Assembly (NCBI GenBank): GCA_030248225.1
Contig: JASANE010019462.1
Coordinates: 1-64,000 of the forward strand
DNA from: Trileptium ribeirensis
Lineage: Eukaryota; Nematoda; Enoplea; Enoplida; Thoracostomopsidae
Length of the DNA: 64,000 nt
Direction: 5' to 3'
Shown: piece by piece, positions 49,481-59,973 of the stretch
How positions within the stretch are numbered: position 1 is the stretch's first letter
Layout of the letters: every line of letters begins with the position of its first letter
The notes under the pieces: model-generated
Database searches by the model: none
What the model saw: the letters and a program-made list of their open reading frames with translations, nothing else
What the model was told of the DNA's origin: nothing
Translations under genes and position numbers: made by a program

Positions 49481-50547
49481 CCGCTTACATGAATTTATAC
49501 ACACAACCGAACTCAGAAATTTTACTGAAGCCTTCGAACTAAGAACATTGCCATAAATATACCCTGTTGTGTTTGCTGTAATACTGGGTATTTCATGGTG
49601 TTAGGCATATAACGTTGTGGTTAATTACGCATTGTTCGGTACGTTTTAGTTGTGCAACAGTAGTTGGGATTAGGTCAGTTGCTTATAATGTTACACTTAA
49701 CGCAGTATAGCTCGGAAAAGCGTGACGTGCGGTGTCATAGATTTTAAGGTCTTGAACTATTTGCGAAAGAACAACACAGGCATGCTCGCCTAGACCTTTT
49801 GGCGTCATACAAGTCAAAACTTGTCTTGAAAGAAGTTGCGTAAAAGGTGCGCCTCCATTCAAAAACACTGTATCGGCCACTAAATAATAGGCAATAGACT
49901 GAATGTCGGCTGCTTCGCAGCGCGTGGCTTATTAGCACGTAAATAATCGACCATGTTATCTGTCCGCTGCTGAGGATCATGCCCACTTTTGCGTTATTGA
50001 TAAGCACCGTGGTGCTCCTTGAAAACGAACTGATACGAATCGCATCGAGTCAGTCCGCTATTCAGGTCTCTTGCGCTGTTTTATATATTACTTTTAATAC
50101 ACCATATTTTGTCAGGGCGAGCATTGTAAACACTCTAAATAAATTTATCATTCTGTAATGGAATCCGTAGCACTACAATGCTACAACTACATATATGCAC
50201 ATACCTAAACTTCGCTCTGCGCTGCGAATTTAACCTATGGTTCCTATCAAACTGCTTGTTTTACACAAACTATCAGTTTCTAGGAACAGTTCAACTTTGA
50301 TGCGTCTATATATAGGTAATAAATGTTTGTAGTACACACATATATCCTTTACACACATACTACGCACACAAATTATACATGCATACGTACATAAATTTAT
50401 AGAATAGAAAGTGGTAAGGGGTACTATTCCTGGAAACTGATGCTGTTTCACGCTACGATAGAGTGCCCTGGGCCAATATTTATAAGCTTAAATGCGTATA
50501 TAGATGTATGTTTTAACTGGATTTTGGGTAAAATTAAACGTGGCATT
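49481..50547. other. Unassigned DNA
   Basis: Overlapping minus-strand frames at 49683-50007 have no recognisable motif. Nothing else seen. Confidence 0.5.
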
Positions 50548-51146
50548 CTCAGCTGCAGCTATTGTTTTACAGTTTAATATTATTTTAAAATAGATTTTTG
50601 AGTATGACAGTAACAATATTTGACGATTATCAGGCAATGTTTTGGAACATTTCAGGCTTTACAGGGTTCAGTTTGACTATGACTTCATTGATCTTGTTCT
50701 CAGCTGCAGCTATTGTTTTACAGTTTAATATTATTTTAAAATACATTTTTCAGTATGACAGTAATATTTGACGATTATCAGGCAATGTTTTAGAACATTT
50801 CAGGCTTTACAGGGTTCAGTTTGACTACGACTTCATTGCTCTTGTTCTCATCTGCAGCTATTGATTTATAGTTTAATATTATTTTAAAATACATTTTTCA
50901 GTATGACAATAACAATATTTGACGATTACCAGGCAATGTTTTGGAACATTTCAAGCTTTATAGGGTTCAGTTTGACCATGACTTCATTGATCTTGTTCTC
51001 AGCTGCAGCTATTGTTTTACAGTTTAATATCATTTTAAAATACATTTTTCAGTATGACAGTAATATTTGACGATTATCAGGCAATGTTTTGGAACATTTC
51101 AAGCTTTATAGGGTTCAGTTTGACCATGACTTCATTGCTCTTGTTT
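50548..51146. repeat. Tandem array, four units of ~150 bp
   Basis: Unit starts (CTCAGCTGCAGCTATTG) are at 50548, 50699, 50847 (CTCATCTGC variant) and 50998. Each has GACGATTATCAGGCAATGTT and GGGTTCAGTTTGAC. Units differ by a three-base AAC indel after GACAGTA and by scattered substitutions. Confidence 0.93.
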
Positions 51147-51224
51147 TGTTTTGCTATTCGAACAGGAGAGTTTATGTTCTAGTAAATATTTACTTTATAT
51201 GACACATTTATATATATATATAAT

Positions 51225-51460
51225 ACGTGCCAAAAGGGGGTAGGGTCGGGGTTGTGTACCTGAGCCCCGAATTCCTCTCTCCCCCGCTTCAAATTCGCGG
51301 AGAAGATTTTAGCAATTTACGTATTTGCAAAATTATGAGAAAAATTATGGAACCTGAATAAATTAGGGTAAAAATTGCGGTGAACGGGGAAAATATTTTT
51401 TGCTTACTCTCTCCCTGGCCTACCATCGATCTCCTTAAATCGGTGAACTTTGGTGAACCT
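51225..51460. repeat. GC-rich/GGCAAAAATT dispersed repeat
   Basis: GGGGGTAGGGTCGGGG, then ATTTGCAAAATTATGAG, AATTGCGGTGAACGGGG, CTCTCCCTGGCC and CGATCTCCTTAAATCGGTG, in the same order as at 49.3 kb. Confidence 0.5.
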
Positions 51461-51963
51461 ATTTTTTATACGTATGTGTATATTTATATGTATACATATA
51501 TTTTCAAAAACATTCTTCCATTTGCATTATCATTATCGGGATAATGAAGATTACAGCCGGAAAAATACTCGTGCGCAGAGTCATGACAATACTTATTCGA
51601 TGCTCTGCTAGAGCTGCATGACATGGAATTTTATAGCCCGACGCTTCCGTAACGCGAACCCAGTCGTTTTATTTCTGGAACATGCGAATAATTCATTTCC
51701 CACTAGTAATGAAATATAGTATTCACGGCTGTTGAAAGCCTCTCCTAACTCAGCTCCGCTACAGCTCAGTATCGTAATTAATGATATTTATCTAATTTTC
51801 ATATTCTTTCTGGAATTTTTTAATAAGCCATTTATAAAGCGCCCCTTTCGGTGATAGCGTTGCAAAAGCACAGGAAACAATATGACAATCAATAACAATA
51901 CGATAATATATTTGCTATTAAACTAGCAGTATTGATGGGGTTTATATATTAGTGCAATGAATA

Positions 51964-52078
51964 CAGTGGCGCAACACGCGAGCCAAAAAATGGACTAAGG
52001 TGTTACGGAAAAATCCTGGAGTCTGGCAGAAACTGAGGGCGGCTACTCGACCTCCACCCTATCGTTGCTGCACTCCTG
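51964..52078. mobile_element. 115-bp hAT-type MITE with exact 8-bp target duplication
   Basis: Left end CAGTGGCGCAAC, right end GTTGCTGCACTCCTG (imperfect inverted repeat). The exact duplication AATGAATA flanks it at 51956-51963 and 52079-52086. It is non-coding. The left end resembles the subterminal sequence near 43663 and, on the minus strand, near 15775. Confidence 0.88.
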
Positions 52079-52921
52079 AATGAATATAATAAAAAATGGA
52101 TAATTTCTCTAACATATGGGTAATTTTTTACTTTTAAATTTTGCACAACAAGTCCCAAACGTGGCATAATCTCATTGTATCGCTATTCACTAGCAACGGT
52201 TTTAGCAAAACAAAAACAAACGTTCTTTCAACCGTGTTTCACCGTTTATGGCCAGTTGGTTTCGTTCTCACTCCGTTTTGCTAAAACGCACTCCCGCAAT
52301 ATTTTTAGTACTCCTGTAATATTGTTCATGGAATATGTTTAACTTTTACAAACATAATGTTTTATATTATAACAATGACAGTTCAAAATTATTATTTAGT
52401 ACGACAATATATAATACTCTTGTGTAGAACTCTTGTGTATACGTAATGTTTAGGCAGAATTTTGTTATAAATTATACTTGCACTATAATTTTAAGGAAGT
52501 GTTTCGTTTCAGCTGACTAGAATATATAGTTTGAGGAAGTTTAGCTTTAATGACAACAACAACGAGAACTAATGGTTTTTATAGTGGAGCTGTAAACGTT
52601 TACGTCATATCTTAATTCTTGTCTTGTGAAATATAATTTGGTAGTGGTAGTAGATATATTGACATTCCTATAATGAAATTGTAATACGTCGTTCATTGTA
52701 TATTGATTTAATTTTGCTCTTCACCTTTTTATGACAAGTTTAGCTGCCGGAAAGTAGTTCTCAGTTGAAAGTTGATACTAATTTTTTTTAAACAACAAGT
52801 TTATTGGCAAGAAGATTATATTACACACCAAGAATACAGACAAAACAATGCACGATAGAGAGAAAAAGATCTTCAAGACAATAAAAAAGAGACAAGAAAG
52901 GGGTAAACCGCTTACATCTGT

Positions 52922-53220
52922 CTACAGGTTTCGGTCGTAGCTCAAAAAGTTTCCTAAATCAATCATGTTTAGCTGATTAGAAAATAATTTAGCATTGCTT
53001 GCATTTATACATGGTTTGCCATTGATGCTGTCAGGCAAACTATTCCAAACATTGATATTCCTATGAGAAAAACTGTGAGATAGTATGTTACGCTTGAATT
53101 TCGGCTTACGTAGCTTTTTGAAGTTTCCGCGAGTTTGGGATGAATTTGCGAATACAAAAAAATAGTTAGCAGAGATATCAATTTCGTCATTGCATATTTT
53201 AAAGATCATGGAAAGATCAT
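52922..53220 (-). mobile_element. LINE 3, short 3' fragment of the same CR1/Jockey-type family
   Basis: A minus-strand frame reads DLSMIFKICNDEIDISANYF, then SSQTRGNFKKLRKPKFKRN, HSFSHRNINVWNSLPDSING and a C-terminus ending NMIDLGNFLSYDRNL. This is the usual C-terminal block of CR1/Jockey reverse transcriptases (SRTRGH..KL, HSFS.R....WNSLP), and its final residues match LINE 1. Similarity stops above about 53220, so the copy is strongly 5'-truncated. The frame is unbroken for 95 codons, making it the youngest-looking of the three. Confidence 0.85.
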
Positions 53221-54133
53221 GGAAATATTCCTGTCTTTACTAGTATTAAGTTTTTATTTCAACAGATATGTCACATCCTGGAACGGCACAGTATAGTTTT
53301 TTGCTCTTAGATTCACATCATATGTCCATTGCCGCCGTTGGAGGTTAACCTGACGACGTCTTAGTCTAAAAATTGCATCAGATATATTGTACTTCTTTAT
53401 ATACTGTAGTTTTGGCGTCATGACACTCAACTTACTATGATCTGCAAAAATATGCTGGCTGCCTAGAACTGACAAAAAGTAAAATAAACATTGTAATGAA
53501 AATTGAAAAGAACGTCGCATCCAGGACAAAACGAAACTTGCCAATATTTAAAACTAAAAGGAAAATTAAAAATAGTCGCATTATTGTAAGGGTTTGAAGT
53601 CACTGAAATAACGAACGGTTTAATTATTCGAACACTGAAACTACGACAGGACGCTATAGACAATGTTATATTAGTGCGCGTATATATTTATAAATGTATG
53701 TGCAGTGCATGTCTTTTTATTATAATATAATAAAATTGAATTGGTAGGGCCACGTACGTCACTGGAAAATGTTTTCTAGAGAAGCACTTGCGCAATAGTC
53801 GACCCCATATAATAATTTCACGTTACGTCAGTGGAAAAAATTCGTTTTGCAAGATGTCTGGTTCATTTCAGTGGCGATATTTAGTGACGCAAATGCAAGT
53901 TTAAGCCAAATATGGGAGGATGCTGAATTCCAAATGGTCACACATATTTGGCGTCCACAGGCTTAACCAAATACAATGGTTACATTTTATATTTTATATT
54001 CTTACACAATCTATGTACATCTTTACATGTTAACATGTTGCGGAATGTGTGGTAATGCTTGATATGCAGACGTTGATGTATTTATTATGGTATAGTAATG
54101 CTAAGGCTATCTTCTCATGTTTTGTTTTGGCAG
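53221..54133. other. Unassigned DNA beyond the LINE 3 truncation point
   Basis: Minus-strand frames at 53254-53663 do not continue the LINE reading and show no motif I recognise. Confidence 0.45.
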
Positions 54134-54358
54134 AAAATGTCTGAACGTCGGTGGCTCAGTGGAGTTCACCAGCACTCTCGCATCGCTAGCCGGTTGCCGC
54201 TTTTGCACGATGATTCGACGACAACGTCCAAGAGTAAATATTGGACCCATCATATCAAAAATTAATAAGAACCTCGATACGCACTTGAGTTCATATCTGA
54301 GTGATAATGTATATACCATTGCTGAGGAATTATTAAGATTCACATGCACTGTGTACAG
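54134..54358 (+). CDS. Possible orphan exon, unrecognised
   Basis: A T-rich tract ending TTTTGGCAG (54133) could be an acceptor, and CAG/GTAGAA (54358/54359) a weak donor. In between is a 75-codon frame (KCLNVGGSVEFTSTLASLAG, later INKNLDTHLSSYLSDNVYTI). No known domain is seen, the minus strand is also open, and no neighbouring exon in phase was found. Most likely chance, recorded because of the splice-like borders. Confidence 0.15.
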
Positions 54359-54693
54359 GTAGAAAAAATCCTATAACAAAGTCTATCATAAGCAAGGTAA
54401 CAATGCTACTATGTAACATGTAAAATACATATGTTTATTCATGTAAATTTTTTAAAGAAAGTTTGAAAATTTAAGATAATGTTCACTACATGTTTCGAAA
54501 TACGTTTTAATGCTAATACCACTGTCAAACAAGTTTTTCTGAAGTCTAACCGTTATAATAGCAACAAAAACATATGCCGACTGCCAAGATAATAGTGTTG
54601 CTTAGGGCTTTGTTCTATGTAGGAACATATCAATACACGAACTGGCATTTCTTCGGCATTATTAATATATGTAATAGTATATTTAGTCTATTC

Positions 54694-54825
54694 AGAGTAG
54701 TGTTGCCCAACGGCCGTGAAAGCCGTCAGCGGGTTGGCCGAAAATTGCCGTGCCGTCGCGCAGCAGATGGGCATTCGGTTGGCTGTCGAGCTACCGTCCA
54801 GCCGGCCGCTGAGCTGTCGGAAAAA
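54694..54825 (+). repeat. GC-rich stretch with internal inverted CCGGC/GCCGG motifs
   Basis: Rich in GCCGTCAGCGGGTTGGCCG-type sequence, much higher in GC than its surroundings, and directly next to the 54826 element. It may be a decayed relative of the 16.2/57.8-kb repeats, but the unit order is not conserved enough to be sure. Confidence 0.4.
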
Positions 54826-54945
54826 TGGAGGGGGTCGATCGTTTACATTCATTTCATTATAACTCTTCCACTAGTTTTCACATCTGTCAGCATAAAGTAG
54901 GGGGGCGCCCCCTCCCACTGGTTTTGCGACGTCCCTGGATGGATA
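54826..54945 (+). mobile_element. Non-autonomous element, copy 3 of the same family
   Basis: Shares ATCGTTTACATTCATTTCAT, CATCTGTCAGCATAAAGTAG and the GGGGCGCCCCCT-type block, and ends TTGCGACGTCCCTGG. The left part merges into another GC-rich repeat (54694-54825), so the left end is uncertain. Confidence 0.55.
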
Positions 54946-55785
54946 TGCAAATTTTATTCGATAGGTAGGTTAAGTGCATAGTCTTTTCTTTTAGTGTAGT
55001 GTCCCGCTTTTGAGCATCGTTTATGCAGCTTGAGAATCAATATTCATTAAGCGTTATCTACATTTGCACGCACAGAATTCTTATTTCGCAGAACAATGTC
55101 AAACACTTCGATCTCGAATATGTTTTAGAATTCGGCGTTAGACAATTCATTGATTAAATCTTAGAACAGCAATAAGATAAAATTCAAGGCTGGTAACCTA
55201 TAATAATAATTGCGTTAGGCATTAGCTATTTCATGCTTGAATTTCTGCGTGCCTTGTGTAATGTTAAACTTTTGCCGGGTCATTGAATTGAAACTGGATC
55301 GTCTGTCTGCTAGTTTCGTACATTGTACGATGGCCTTTAAGCCGTTTGCGTCGGAGCTGTTGCGCGATTCTTTTTTGCACGAAAGGGTTAAGACCGACAT
55401 AGCGAACTCGATACTTGGGCAATGATTTACCAACCGTTTTTGCACAAAGTTTAAATTTTGTAAACAATCATTCATTCTGTATTGCACGTGTAAATTTTTC
55501 TTTTATATATTGCATATATATAATGTAATTTTTTAACTTTGAAAATTTATAACGATCATATTTAATTATAGATGTTTATGGTAATTGTTGTTGGGCCGAA
55601 GTATGATTATTATATTTTAAACAGGAAATCATTGAAAATGATGAAATGATTCACACTTTTCATCAAATGTATAATAGTACCGATTTGTTTGCCGCCGTGA
55701 CGTTGTGAATTCCTGCTCAGTTAAAATTTTACTGGGAATTCTTGTTGGTATGGGCCGCGCCAGTACCACGATTTCGCTATGAAAC

Positions 55786-55915
55786 TATTATGGGCTCGAC
55801 GGGAGCGTAACCACCGCGGGAACAGAGGGTCCGGACCACACTACTTTTAGCCTGCTGGTGTCCATTTAAATCCTTGAACCGCAGTTTTGTCAATCAGCTA
55901 TCACGTTTCAAATAT
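55786..55915. repeat. ~130-bp dispersed repeat, copy 2
   Basis: Shares GCGTAACCACCGCGGGAACA, GGGTCCGGACCACAC, GTCCATTTAAATCCTTG and TTTGTCAATCAGCTATCACG with the 32.3-kb copy, in the same orientation. Sequence diverges right after GTTTC in both. Confidence 0.65.
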
Positions 55916-57753
55916 ACATATATATTATGCCTGTATCCGGCCCACCACTTTTCAACTTTCAATTGATAACTTTTTAGGACCCCTCCTCCCACCTCAGCTC
56001 TTCATTACCCCTTCAGGGTCGGCTGATCATTTCTTGGTGTCAGATACACGTTTTGGAATTATGTATTCAAAGCCTAGGGTACCACTAGGTCGCGGTATTA
56101 ACCTAAGATGCTGCCTGCTGTGTTGACAAAACACAGTACACACCATTTCGAGCTTAAAGCTTTTTGTATGAGATCATGACTTAACGCAATCTGCTTAACT
56201 TCTGAAAGTTAAGAATTTCAACCTTTTAACGCCCGTATCAGTTTGTGTATTGTGTAATTTTTCACAAAATCAAGTCAGTGCCTCGAAATATAGTCGCACC
56301 GTACGGGCGCAAGCGGCGTACGCAAACAACCGGGCTATATAGGAGCTGTTGTTCGGTTCCTTAAGGAACCTCGCAAAACGAGCGAATAACGCCGCATGTG
56401 CAAACGCTGCGGTATAAAATCCGTTATCTCAAGGCGTCGCTTGACGTGCGTTGATGCCAACCGGCAAGAGTGCACACCAAATGGTTTAACATTCCTCTAC
56501 CTTAATATACTTATTTAAGACGGTTACCGTCTTTGGTTTTGAGGCATTTCTCGTGACGTTGACTGTAACATATGGAACGATGAGCGAGTGATGATGTGTA
56601 TATACGTGTTTTCCGAGGTTTTCAATTGGCACAAATTCAGATATTTTTGATAGCTGGTGCAATCATAAGTCAATGTGGGTACCCTCATCCAAATATTAGC
56701 GAGCTTTACACGAACCGAACGAAACCCGACAAATTTCAACGTGACCCGAACATAACATAATTCGAACTATTCACGATCTCTCATTGTGACTCTCCAACCT
56801 TTGATTACAATCCTACGATTTGTTATTTTGGCTTCGAAATTTGTTTTAGCAAATATATATACTTTTAATAACGATAGCGTGGTTTCGAAATAAAAAAATA
56901 TTTTCCATTTTAAAGCGCTCATTTGCTCTTAAATTGGCAATTAAAATGTGCAATTCATAAAGCGAAAAAAGCTCTTTCAAGGCCATTCCATTCATAAAAT
57001 TTTATACACCCGATATCTGAAATATATATATAATATATATAAATAATTGTGAAAAATAGTTTTGATATTAGTGTGACGATCCGAGTGTTGCTGAAAATCG
57101 ATATATTTTACGGATATCTGTTGTGAAGTTTTAATGGTTTAAGTTTAAGTTGTTAGTATATTATTAGTAATAAAAATGATCCACTATTTAATGAAACTTT
57201 AAATTGAATTTAGCTATGCGTGAATTACATTTGTATATAAAACCAATAGATGACTGTTTTGTAGCATTATCAGCGAGAGCTGACATAGCGCAAGCCCTGA
57301 AGAGATGACAGTTCCGACACGGAAATTTGGTTTGTGTTTAGAGCAAGCTTCACGGCTGGGTGCTCTGGAACAACGTGGACTTAGTATCGCGCTCAACAAC
57401 TTTATATATTTCGTCATATGCCCCGTAGACATGCGTTCAACTCTTCGTCGATTTAGAAATTCGAAATTTTTGTGATTGAAATCCTAAACTAAAAGGAATT
57501 ATATGATGTGAAAAGTCTAATTTTCCGATCCAGAAATATGTTTGAATCATATAACAAAACAAACAATTTTACAGTGTACAAATCTTGATGACTTAATTTC
57601 AAATGTTTATATTATGCTTTCATTGTTATATGTTGTAATGAGAAATATTTTTGTAAAAATTATTGGATTTTACCTCTAGAATACGCAAATTTGATAATTT
57701 TTAAACAAGTTTGTGAATATTGGAATGATTTTTGAAAAATTCTTAATATTCGA
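55916..57753. other. Unassigned AT-rich DNA
   Basis: A GC-richer patch at 56290-56480 (CGTACGGGCGCAAGCGGCG) has no assignable feature. The minus frame 57214-57432 has no recognised domain. Confidence 0.5.
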
Positions 57754-58170
57754 TTGCATGTGTGGTATAGAGGTCATAATTTCGGTCCGTGGCCGGACCA
57801 CGCGGGCCACACCAGATTACGAACGGGTCGGGCCGAAATGTTGCAGATCCGGGATGGGCTGAGTCGGGCCAGCCCCGATTTCCAGCGGTCTATCCGAAAA
57901 ATTTCGTTTCGTTCTCACTTCAGTCAAAGACCGAATGATAAGTACACGGTTCGGTAATCTTGAATACGGTTTAAGAATTTGTTGTCGGGCTCAATTAATA
58001 TACGAGTTTTTATCTTATATCGCCCGTATCCTTTACATTGATCTTGCCTACACCCGATTACAAATGGACCGGGCCGAACTGTACCGAAATTTTGCTGCTC
58101 CGGGTCGGGGCGCGCCGAGCTCGATTTCAAACGGGCCTTTCCGAAAAATTTTGGCTCATTCTTACCTCTA
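57754..58170 (-). repeat. GC-rich dispersed repeat, pair of ~125-bp units, minus orientation
   Basis: On the minus strand, units begin with GTGAGAACGAAACGAAATTT (57.92 kb) and GTAAGAATGAGCCAAAATTT (58.16 kb). Both continue with TTTTCGGA(A/T)AG, GAAATCG, CGACCCGGA-like blocks, AACATTTCGGCCC or AAAATTTCGGTAC, and TTTGTAATCGGGTGTAGGC. Unit spacing is about 247 bp, as in the 16.2-kb pair. Open frames across them are by-products of the GC content. Confidence 0.7.
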
Positions 58171-58425
58171 CTGTGATACAGGAAACGATGTGATGAAATA
58201 GTCAATTTCGGGTAGCTATATATAATTGTCACCGAAAATGTTGGATTCAGTTGAGTATCTAGCGTTTGACCAATGGGATGTTTCATTTCGCCAGCATGAT
58301 CATCCCCTCTGACATATTTCTTAAGGAAACGACCTCCGTGTCGTGCCACTTGGTATTTGCTGCTTTCTGTACGTTATGATTTTTAAACTGGTATCCGTTC
58401 AACAGTGCAGGATATAAGTGTATAA

Positions 58426-58562
58426 GCTAAAGAGTATCCGAAGCAATACATCTGTCATTGGGCACATCAGTAAATTATGTGCCCAGTTGAGTGGATCCTC
58501 GTAAGGAAGCGGTTTTTCCGTGAAGCACCAGTAAAACGTGTCTTATGAACGACATGTACTAT
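58426..58562. repeat. 137-bp direct repeat, left copy, with conserved hairpin
   Basis: Same length as the copy at 58748, with about four differences. It contains a perfect 9-bp hairpin TGGGCACAT / ATGTGCCCA (58459-58467 and 58477-58485, 9-nt loop), followed by GAAGCGGTTTTTCCGTGAAG. The two copies lie 185 bp apart in the same orientation. No LTR-type TG...CA ends. Confidence 0.9.
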
Positions 58563-58747
58563 ATATACTATTTATATATACGTAAAAAATTATACCCAGA
58601 CGCTGCAGTTTCGCTTTAAATAGCCATCTCAGCTAAATTAGTGACAATTTATTTTAAATGAGTCTATTCAGAAGCAACAATAGGTCAATCTTAAATCATG
58701 TTCGTTAATAACAAGTTCTGTAATGGGTTTGAATTAATCACACCATG

Positions 58748-58884
58748 GCTAAAGAGTATCCGAAGCAATACATCTGTCATTGGGCACATCAGTAAATTAT
58801 GTGCCCAGTTGAGTGGATCCCCGTAAGGAAGCGGTTTTTCCGTGAAGCCCCAGTAAAACGTGTCTTATCAACGACGTGTACTAT
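58748..58884. repeat. 137-bp direct repeat, right copy, with conserved hairpin
   Basis: Matches the left copy over its whole length. The hairpin is unchanged; the differences are single bases at GGATCC[C/T]CG, GAAGC[C/A]CCAG, TTAT[C/G]AACG and ACG[G/A]... near the end (listed here as right/left). The flanks differ completely at both ends. Confidence 0.9.
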
Positions 58885-59250
58885 GTAAAAAAATTTATTT
58901 AGTTGTTGGCTTGCGCTATTGCCGAAAGCGAAACGTCCGCATAGCAAAATAATTTTAAATAACGTAAGTGAAGTGCATGCTATGCCGTTATCGATATTTC
59001 GTCGCTTTAACATCATAGGTTATTTGCGACCTGTCATCAGGTACACACGGAAATCCCGGGCTTGAGCCAGTATTACCACAAAGAACTTTGAGGACTTCGT
59101 TCTAGATGACTAGATGATCGAATAAGTTAAAGTATATGAGTATGTTCGATAGCAATAATCCTCTATAAATTTTAATCATGGACTTTTGTTATAACTTAAC
59201 AATTATAAATTGCCAACGTAAACTACTGTATGAATAATATATATTTCTAG
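58885..59250 (+). other. Presumed RBMS intron upstream of the first visible exon
   Basis: Ends in the acceptor ATTTCTAG at 59250. The pyrimidine tract is weak. No upstream exon is visible in this stretch. Confidence 0.5.
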
Positions 59251-59973
59251 AGTAATTTGAAATTAAATCCATTACTGCTACACCATAGCCGACCTCAGTC
59301 ACAACAGCAGCAACAACAACAGCAGCAGGGCGAAACCAACTACAATCCATTGTTGTATCCACATTATATTGAATCAGTTGCTGACTCTGTGGTATCGCCG
59401 CTTTTGGTTCTATCACCGCCACCACCTCCGCCACCTCCAGCAGTATTATTACCAGGGGTCAGCGGGAATAACAACAATTTTAGCAGTAGTACTAGTAACT
59501 TGAGTGCAGCATTCGACGATCATTGTTGCATTAATTCCGCATTCAACAGTCATCATCAACGTCCTTGTGGATCATCATCATCATCATTACCGTCCTCACC
59601 ACAATCATCAGTGCCCGTGTCGAATCCTGTTAGCGAACGAAACCATAATATCGACAAATTTGACGTTGCTAAAAAATTAGTGCCAAGAAACTCCATTCGG
59701 CGATCAGGAGTTGATCCTACACCGAATAATAATAGCCGCCGTCATCAAGAATCATTGTCATTGCAACAGCAGCAACTACAGCTAGTTGTTCCGCGAGGTC
59801 TACCATCGTTATCTTACAATAATTGTTGTTCTGAGACTACTGGTTCAAATAGCGATTGCAATCGGAACGTTTCGGACATCATGTCTCCGGGTATTATTGG
59901 CTATCCACCTGCAGCAACAATCCATGGCACCTATGGCATTCCGCTGTATCGCCTAGGCAACGGGCTTACGACG
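59251..59973 (+). CDS. RBMS: RBMS/shep-family RNA-binding protein, internal exon upstream of RRM1
   Basis: Internal coding exon of about 241 codons. An in-frame TAG ends exactly at the acceptor (ATTTCTAG, ending 59250), so the open frame starts at 59251 without a Met and earlier exons must exist. The donor is a consensus GTAAGT at 59974, and the exon is phase 0 at both ends. The protein is low complexity: a run of nine Gln near residue 18, then YNPLLYPHYIES (about residues 31-42), then a run of eight Pro, Ser-rich stretches and another Gln-rich patch. RBMS proteins have a short conserved N-terminal segment rich in YPQY/YPHY before RRM1, and the LYPHY segment fits it. This region is likely disordered. 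The exon is placed in the gene because it is in phase with, and 1.75 kb upstream of, the RRM1 exon on the same strand. Assignment to the same transcript is inference. Confidence 0.75.

Noticed and set aside
57754..58349. Open frames of 67-141 codons over the GC-rich repeats
   Set aside because: Frames occur on both strands because GC-rich repeat units contain few stop codons. No domain is visible.
58426..58884. The 137-bp direct repeats as LTRs of a tiny retroelement
   Set aside because: There are no TG...CA ends, primer-binding site, polypurine tract or coding sequence in the 185-bp interval, and no target duplication.
59189..59434. Minus-strand 81-codon frame rich in Val/Ala
   Set aside because: It is the complement of the Gln/Pro repeat part of the RBMS exon on the plus strand.
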